Shown: positions 57,135 through 64,000 of the stretch, piece by piece | How positions within the stretch are numbered: position 1 is the first letter of the stretch | How the letters are laid out: every line of letters begins with the position of its first letter | Assembly: GCF_027943255.1 (NCBI RefSeq) | Contig: NC_072893.1 | Location: 95,425,784 to 95,489,783, forward strand | Length of the DNA: 64,000 nucleotides | Source: Anastrepha obliqua | Lineage: Eukaryota > Arthropoda > Insecta > Diptera > Tephritidae | Direction: 5' to 3' | Notes under the pieces: generated by a model | Seen by the model: only the letters and a program-made list of their open reading frames with translations | Databases searched by the model: none | What the model was told of the DNA's origin: nothing | Made by a program: the position numbers and the translations under genes

Positions 57135-59014
57135 CCCATTTTCGGCAGCTGGTCGATTTTTCGACCACCAACTTCGGACTCCAATATCTCAGAAACTAAA
57201 TGTAAATTTATTGATCAGTTTTCACAAGTTTTAAATTTGGAATTCAGTTAATTTCTAGAGCATAATTTTTTAAGAAAAAAAGGTTCAGGGCAGATTTTTG
57301 TATATTAAAAGAATGAAATTATCACTATTTTTACATGTTTTTTGTGCAGATGAAAAAATAATGAAAAACAAAAAAATAAATAATTGTTACTAATTTATTG
57401 TGAAGAGAAAAGATGAAATTAAGAGAATCAAAAAAGTAACATATCGATATTGCAATATTTTTTACTGTTTCATGGACGTAAACTTTAGTGGTCGAGAAAT
57501 CGTCATGAAGGATAGAACAAAATCTAGCAATATTTTTTTCTTATTGAAAGAGATGGAAGTGAGTATCTTTGTGGTATAGGAAAGGTACTACCCCTGTAGG
57601 GAAAATCACTACTAGTGAACCAAAATTCTAGGTCAGCACTAGTACCTTACCTCCAAAATTAAGCAGTTTTTCCATCTCGCTGACAACACGAATTTAAACG
57701 CAGCAGACCGTTTTGCGAAGGTTCGTCCTATTACTGACTCAACAAAAAGTTTATGCAGTTTGGAGTGTTTAGCCATAATCTCTCTATAGACGAACAGATG
57801 ATTCCATACTTTGGACGCCACTCCTGCAAAATGTTTATCAAGGGAAAGCCAATCCGGTTTGGGTTTAAAATATGGTGCTTATGCTCTGAAAGTGGGTACT
57901 TATTTTCTAGTTCATTGTAAGGAGGAGCAGCAACCCCTCACGATAAAACTATTGGTCTAGGCGCACAAACAGTCTTAGACTTGCTTGCCAACGTATCTGA
58001 CCCTGAGTGCCACATCATTTCCTTTGATAATTTTTTTCTCTTCGTACCATCTAATGTGCCTTCTGAACGAACGTCGATTTTTTGCAACTGGTACTATACG
58101 CGAAAATAGAATGGGCGATTCTCCTTTGAGAAATTTAAAAAAAGAAATACGAGGAAAATTTGACCAACTACTTGATCATCAGCAAGAAATATTGACTGTT
58201 CGGTGGAATGATAATTCTGTAGTCAATGTTATAACTAATAACTCCACAGTCAATCCAATTATTAGCACTAAAAGATATTGTCGGAAAAAAAACAAACTAT
58301 CACTATCCCGCAGCCAAAAGTTATTCAAGAGTATAATCATGGCATGGGTGGTGTGGATCTCCATGATAATGCGGTGGCAAATTATAGAATATGTATGAGA
58401 GGAAAAAAATGATGGTGGCCAATATGGACAAATGCTCTTGGTAACGCAATGGTCAATACATAGAAACTTCATTGTATGATGGCAAAAATTGAAAAGATAA
58501 AACCGCTGTCACAAATTGATTTTCGTTCCAAAGTCACAACAGAATTATTGAATTACGACAAGGACGAGGACGAGTATGAAAACGAACATGGAGATGAAGG
58601 TCCATCGAACCTTCCTCGGATCAATGAAAGGGTACACGCCGTCATGAGAAGCATTGAAAACAAATTTCGGCGGTGTAAATTTTGCAAGAAACATACTATT
58701 TTTACTTGCAAAAAATGCAATATTCCAAATTTGTAAGCTGACTTTTCTATCAATAAAACAAGAAAAAAATATTTGTATTTGAAATAAAATGAAATAAATT
58801 GACTTCGTGTGCTAAATTTTTTCCATAAATGTTGTATTTTTTTTAATATATTTGACGGTTTTTAGCCAGCGGTCCATTTTTCGACCAGTCCATATCTAAA
58901 ACACCGATGGTCAGAATTTTTTTTTTTTTAATTTTTTTGATTATGGTCCTATAAGCACTGACTAAAAAGGAAATGGAAAAATTATGTCGAATTCTTGTAG
59001 CGGCCGAAGATGGG
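57135..59014 (+). mobile_element. piggyBac-type element with damaged transposase
   Basis: Ends CCCATTTTCGGCAGCT and, in reverse complement, CCCATCTTCGGCCGCT are flanked by TTAA (57131-57134, 59015-59018). A GGTCGATTTTTCGACC hairpin sits just inside the left end and a related one at the right (58866-58883). Plus-strand transposase pieces run from about 57660 to 58738: DEQMIPYFGRHSCK, then ISFDNFF, then a region equivalent to GGVDLHDN, and the cysteine-rich C-terminus (RRCKFCKKHTIFTCKKC) that binds the ends in piggyBac proteins. Several frameshifts separate them, and the N-terminal third is missing. Inactive. Confidence 0.85.
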
Positions 59015-59217
59015 TTAAGCAACTTTAATTTGTAAGAAAGCAGTAACGGACAGCTACTTCTCAAAAGTTTGTAATAATTCCGACAGCCAAAGAAAACAAT
59101 TTAATTTAATTAAGTTTCAGCTAATTAGAGCCAAATTGGAAAATGTTTAACGCCTTACAAGTTTCATAAAGAATTTTTGTTATGCACACCAATTTGGAGT
59201 ATGCATACACTTTTTAT

Positions 59218-59560
59218 TATTTTACGGGCGTTTGGGGCCGTATATCGCGGCATACAGGAAACTCCTTTTCGCACCGTCGAATGCAACTTTGAAGTCGAGG
59301 AAGAGATGGTGTGTGTCGATTCTCCTTTCATGGGTCTTTTCCAAGATTTGGCGTATTGTGAATATTTGGTCGATGGTAGACTTTCCAGGTCTAAAGCCAC
59401 ACTGATAAGGTCCAATCAGTTGGTTGACGGTGGGCTTCAGCCTTTCACACAATACGCTCGCTAGACCCTTATAGGCGATATTTAGAATACTAATCTTTTC
59501 CAGCTATCATTATTTAACAGGTTCTTGAAGTGTTCCCTCCATATGGAGGATGGTTCCATA
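59218..59560 (-). mobile_element. Second LINE family, short RT fragment
   Basis: The minus-strand frame 59452-59222 gives CERLKPTVNQLIGPYQCGFR, PGKSTIDQIFTIRQ and ILEKTHERRIDTHHLFLDFK, the start of the RT domain. It overlaps the 53.4-kb copy at ILEKTHERR and supplies the part deleted there. The neighbouring 59503-59545 matches 53478-53515. Confidence 0.75.
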
Positions 59561-60542
59561 TGTAGAATTCCACGCAAGTGGGGAAAGTTACTGATCGCTT
59601 CGATTCACTTGGGAGTGGCCAGGACGATTCTTCTGTATATGATTCCAGCAGTTCACAACTCCCTTGATTAGCACAAGTGTCCTCTGGGTAGCTTACGAAC
59701 ACCCGTTCGGGAGTGAGCTAACGTGAGAAGGTGAAGCATTTCAGTATAGCTGGTTGTGCGCTGGGTTTGGGACCCGCCATTTAAAAACCCCCCTCCAATG
59801 AAAGCATGCACAAAGCCTCGGATTCGCATAAATCGGATATTAATGGAATGGAAAGAGTTGAAAAAACGTTTGTCAATATAGGTTTATACCTATAAACTAA
59901 ATTAGTCTTGCTGTTTGCCGGCCTACATTGGTAGACGGAAACTCCTTCGGATTTAATCTCTACAAGATATGAGGACTTATTTCGTATTGATATCTGTTTA
60001 AAATGCAATAGGTATAATTGATTATGATGTGTTTACATTTCTTTGAATTTTATTGCACAACTTCTCATAGAACTAATAATGGATCTAATGAACCAATTGC
60101 TAGAAGTATACGGCTATGAAATATTGCTGCGAACCGGTTGGATTTTAATGCCAGTTTATCTAGATTTAAATGGAATTTATGCACCGTGTTAAATTAGAAA
60201 TGAACTGAATAAACTGAACAAATAAATAATTAAATGTATTAGCTACGTAAAAGGTAGTACCCAAAAAATGGCATTTTCGCTACGATTTATCCAAAAGCAG
60301 ACTTTTTTTTATATCTATGTTACCTACAGACTTTCAAGAAACTATAGTGCCTTACCGATTTTCCTCACACCTGTGGAGAGAGAAGGAAATATTCGATTTT
60401 TTATTGGCAGGACAAACGAATACTTTTTCAAATAATAATAAAATAAGATTAACAAACATATTGCTCTGATCTGAAATCAATTTAAGTTGGTTTGATTTTA
60501 TTAATTTTTTTTTAAACTTTTCCTCGAAATGCGAAACATATA
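59561..60542. other. Spacer with a possible 37-codon ORF
   Basis: No gene recognised with confidence. An ATG at 60079 opens 37 codons to a stop at 60190-60192; the peptide is hydrophobic in its second half (LLRTGWILMPVYLDLNGIY). This length can easily occur by chance. The 59560-59770 stretch is GC-balanced and may be further LINE remnant. Confidence 0.3.
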
Positions 60543-61435
60543 AGGGTGGGCCATGTAAAATTTGCTTTTTGAATCGGCTATAAAAAAAAAACTAATCAAT
60601 ATTTTTTTAAACGTTTTTTTTTTTTATTTTGAAGATTAAACATTCTCATTTATGAATGAAAAATAATATCGTTCAAATGACTGCCACGACTGGCTTTACA
60701 GTAAACCATTCGATCAACCCAATTTTTAAGCACATTTTCGATTGTTTCGGCTCCAATTTCATGAATGGCAACTTCGATTTCGTGTTTTAAAGCATCAATC
60801 GTCTCTGGATGGTTCGCATAGCATTTGTCCTTAACGGCTCCCCACAAAAAATAGTCCAACGGGCTTAAATCACAGCTCCGAGGCGGCCAATTGATATCGG
60901 AATTTCGGCTGATTATTCGGTTTTCAAAAACGGTAGCCAAAAGTTCGAGTGTAACTTTGGCAGTGTGACAGTTGCACCATCCTGTTGAAACCAAATGTCG
61001 TCCATGTCATCCTCTTCAATTTTTGGAAACAACTCGTTGGGCATATCACGGTAACGCTTGCCATTTACTGTAACCGCGGCTCCTCGATGGCCCGATGATG
61101 CCGCCAGACCAAAAACCGCACCAAACAGTGACTCGTTATGGATGCATTTGCTTCTCTACAGTAACTTGCGGATTTTCTGAGCCCCAAATCCGATAATTTT
61201 GCTTATTGACGTAGCCACCGATGTGACAATGAGCTTCATCAGAAAAGATGATTTTTCGACTCACCACTTTGGAAAGAGGTTTTCAATATTTCCCAATTTT
61301 GTTCAAGCGTATAGCGTCCCATTTCGTAAATGTCAAACCTTTAAGTAAATTATGAACACATTTGACATGTCATTTGTGTTACCATTCTCAAAAAAATAGG
61401 TGGATCAAAAAGCAAACGCTATATGGCCCACCCGT
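60543..61435 (-). mobile_element. DD41D mariner, internally deleted
   Basis: Ends share GGGTGGGCCAT in inverted orientation with TA flanks (60541-60542 and 61436-61437; exact first base uncertain). The minus strand keeps the catalytic part: DEAHCHIGGYVNKQNYRIWG-like sequence in broken frames, then CNCHTAKVTLELL, INWPPRSCDLSPLDYFLWG and the C-terminus NWVDRM to SHLNDIIFHS. Spacing is DD41D. The DNA-binding half is missing and frameshifts are present. It is a close relative of, but not the same family as, the 61.9-kb element. Confidence 0.78.
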
Positions 61436-61437
61436 TA

Positions 61438-61953
61438 GGTAGACCGATGCAAGGTATTTTAGGGTGTGAATAGCCAACAAGTAGTTGGTTGTTTCGGAAA
61501 GCACTTTAGAGATATAATAATACTGATCTTATATTATATACGTACATTCCGAAATCTTTCAATTGGATAGACTTGCTGAAATCACATTCCGTGCCACATC
61601 TGACGGCTCCGTCAGTTACATTGAATTTTTATTCTGATATTGATGAATTTAATCTTTAACATTTAATATTGAGATAATTTAAGTAAGAATGGAACAAATT
61701 TATGTAATTTTGGGATACTAAAAAATCTTAGTTAGCCAATAAACACGTTCTGTTATGCTAAATGAAAGAGATATGCGGGCTGGCCCGAGGGTAACGTTTA
61801 GTACTAACGCAATCCATTATTGTCAAATTAGTTATAATATATTCAGGTTTGCTCTTTATTGGTTAAAATATTTAGTCACGTAGCATTCACGTAGTAATAT
61901 CCGCTTCGTGCCTGCGATCAAAGTGCCAAAGGACGTAATTTAACTTTACTTAA
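61438..61953. other. Spacer between two DD41D mariners
   Basis: AT-rich; no feature recognised. Confidence 0.4.
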
Positions 61954-61955
61954 TA

Positions 61956-63269
61956 CAGGGTGGCTGATGAAAGCCGCTACCAAAAAAAAATTGAATAACT
62001 TTTTTTCTTTTTAAGTTATCTGTTCCATTTTTGTTTTAATTTGCAGATTGATCTTTAAAATTTATTAAAATGGATAACTGGGACACGCAAACAAGAATTT
62101 GAATAGTCCGCCGCTATCACGCACTGGAGTCCGTAGTTTTGGTACAGAGAGAGTACAGGCGGATGTTTGGCGGCGATCCCCCGAGCAGATGGACCATAAT
62201 GAGACTGGTGAATAATTTTGCTGAGCAAGGAACAGTCACAAGAAGGCCTTATCATCGAAACCCACCAGTTCGGACGGAGGAAACGATCGCTGCTGTAGCT
62301 GCAGCTATACAAAGCAATCCAAGGGTTTCAACAAGAAGCTTATCTGCTCAAATTGGTGTCAGCCGACAGTCTTTGCAAACAATAATGCACAAAGATTTAG
62401 ACTTATTTCCCTACAAAATTCAAATGGTTAACAAACTGAATGCAGCAGACTTGCCGATTCGCTTGGAATTTTGCCAGAAGATCCTGCAAATGGTGGAAGA
62501 AGACCAAAACATGTTAAACTGCCTTTTCATGTCTGATGAGGCCCATTTCGATTTAAACGGCAATGTGAGCAAACAAAATTGTCGAATATGGAGTACTTCT
62601 AACCCACAGATACTCCACGAGACGGAATTGCATCCTCTTCGCGTGACAGTGTTGTGTGCGGTTTCTTCACGCTGTATTGTCGGGCCTTATTTTTTTGAAG
62701 AAAATGGTCACACCGTTACGGTTACTGGAGACCGTTATTTGAAAATGCTGAAAGAATTTTTCTATCCAGAACTACGCCGAAAGAGAATTCCTTTCAACTC
62801 TGTGTGGTTTCAACAAGATGGGGCAACGTCTCACATAGCCCAGACTGTTATGACAGAGTTGCGACGAAAATTTCCCAATAAACTGATTTCAAGAAACTCC
62901 GAATTTCGTTGGCCCCCCAGGTCGCCTGACTTTACTGCACCTGACTTTTTCTTGTGGGGTTTATGTAAACAAGAAGTTTATAAAACAAAGCCAACAAATT
63001 TAGATGAACTAAAACAATCCATTCGGGCAACAATTGCGGCTATTCCTGTCGCAACTCTCAAAGCAGCAATGAACAACTTTTTACTAAGATGCCGCACTTG
63101 TGTCAACGAGCATGGGGGGCATTTAAATTCAATTATTTTTAAAACTAGTTAAGCTACATTTAATAAAATTTAATGACCTTCAACTTGAAAAAAAAAATAA
63201 ATGAATTCCATACACTAAAAAAAAAGTTATTTGAGTTTCTTAATGTAGCAAAATTCATCAGCCACCCTG
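61956..63269 (+). mobile_element. Near-intact DD41D (rosa-type) mariner
   Basis: Ends CAGGGTGGCTGATGAA in inverted orientation (the right end reads the same over at least 12 bp) with TA flanks (61954-61955, 63270-63271); 1,314 bp. The transposase (62070-63152) occupies the middle with no frameshift. Confidence 0.9.
62070..63152 (+). pseudogene. DD41D mariner transposase with one nonsense codon
   Basis: The frame from ATG 62070 is open to 63152 (361 codons including stop) apart from TGA at 62100-62102, codon 11, which follows DNWDTQTRI. A later ATG at 62139 lies in the same frame (338 codons including stop) but would lose the first 23 residues. The N-terminal part holds two helix-turn-helix regions (SRWTIMRLVNNFAEQG, STRSLSAQIGVSRQSL). 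Catalytic aspartates are in FMSDEAHFDLNG, WFQQDGATSH and RSPDFTAPDFFLWG, with 41 residues between the second and third. This DD41D group was first found in Ceratitis rosa. Only the stop visibly blocks function, and readthrough or internal initiation cannot be excluded. Confidence 0.88.
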
Positions 63270-63271
63270 TA

Positions 63272-64000
63272 TTTTGTCCAACATGTTATGTGGAGGGCTG
63301 AGTTAGTGATTAGTTAAAACTTAACTTATCTTAAGAAAGTTCCTATATGAATGGGATGATGGAAACTAATACATACAGCAATTTTATATATGCAAGTACT
63401 GTCAATATTTGGATATAAACCAGTGCAAAAGAGGCGATGTGGCTCAAGTTTTATTAGTCAACTGTGACTAAAAATTACATCAATGGTGATTTGCCATATG
63501 TAATGAATATTTACCTCATTGTTGGATAAGAAGAAAGAAGGGAGCAGTATAGCTATATTTTAAATTTCTCGAAAAAATCCATGGGTTACGGGAAGGTGCA
63601 AATTATACGTTTACAAACGTCTCCCGTATTGGTGTCAGATTGACATTAGAACTTGTGGATTTTACTATTTAAGTTTCGGCTTTACATAACTTTAGAGCGG
63701 TGGGAGAAACAGGATAACCATTATCTTTCAAAAAACAATTATTGAAAATAAATGCATGCAGAAATTGTTGCTATGATAGAAAATTGATACTGCTCAGGCT
63801 ATATGTTGGTAGAATGAATGGCAGATATGTGGAGGCATATAGCGTTGGAGATGTAAAAACCTTAGCCACCGGCTTGTCCTTCAGCGTCCCAATTCAATTT
63901 TTATAATAAGTGCTTTTTCAAAAACATACAGGCACGCACGAATGATAAAATGTCAGCAAAAAGGAACAGGAACAAATGCAAGTAAAATTAAGTGTCAAAA
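63272..64000. other. Spacer to window end
   Basis: No gene or transposon end recognised. Confidence 0.4.

Noticed and set aside
60079..60192. 37-codon small gene
   Set aside because: Open frames this short are common in AT-rich DNA; no conservation evidence available.
1..64000. CRISPR array, bacterial operon or horizontally acquired gene cluster
   Set aside because: Repeats are transposon-derived and irregularly spaced; genes have spliceosomal introns; no prokaryotic gene organisation is seen.

Overview
The window looks like nuclear DNA of a cyclorrhaphan fly, most probably a tephritid fruit fly. Reasons: AT-rich DNA with short GT-AG introns, CAAAATG-like start contexts, recognisable insect versions of HIGD2A and a two-pore potassium channel, a poly-glutamine nuclear protein, and many mariner, Tc1, Tigger, piggyBac and Jockey-type elements, including several DD41D mariners of the type first described from Ceratitis. 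The tephritid assignment is inference; no species marker was seen.

Host genes are few. (1) A two-exon HIGD2A gene on the minus strand at 8.7-9.1 kb. (2) A possible 55-residue membrane protein at 12.5-12.7 kb. (3) A candidate TATA-less promoter at 12.93 kb (initiator plus MTE-like core) with a 5' UTR-like exon. It lies 9 kb upstream of, and may drive, a five-exon gene at 22.1-26.6 kb for a roughly 1,410-residue Q/S/T/A-rich nuclear protein, followed by a long AT-rich 3' region. (4) A single-exon MYCBP/AMY-1-like gene on the minus strand at 34.1-34.5 kb, with a decayed partial copy at 42.3-42.5 kb. (5) The last four exons of a TWIK-like K2P channel on the minus strand at 43.4-44.7 kb; its first transmembrane exon is not in the window.

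Most of the remainder is transposon sequence, much of it nested. At 3.8-8.4 kb a mariner carries three later insertions (a TTAA MITE, a 5'-truncated Jockey-type LINE and a Tc1 element); removing them with their target duplications leaves 1,264 bp, a normal full mariner. At 17.4-19.6 kb a LINE carries a short 3' piece of its own family in its endonuclease domain. At 31.7-32.7 kb a Tc1 element carries a SINE-like insertion. At 34.7-36.9 kb a mariner coding region is split by a 669-bp foldback element at a TTAA site and abuts a shortened PIF/Harbinger element. From 46 to 63 kb follow a mariner, a Tigger element, a tRNA-derived SINE, a second LINE family, a piggyBac element and three DD41D mariners, the last with one nonsense codon as its only visible defect.

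Two SINE-type families recur (a tRNA-derived one with A and B boxes, and a hairpin one whose tail matches the Jockey-type LINE), as does an 855-860 bp foldback family with 4-bp target duplications. I found no CRISPR array, rRNA, functional tRNA or bacterial-type operon. The most unusual content is the set of datable nested insertions and the unassigned foldback and hairpin-SINE families, rather than a new multi-gene system.
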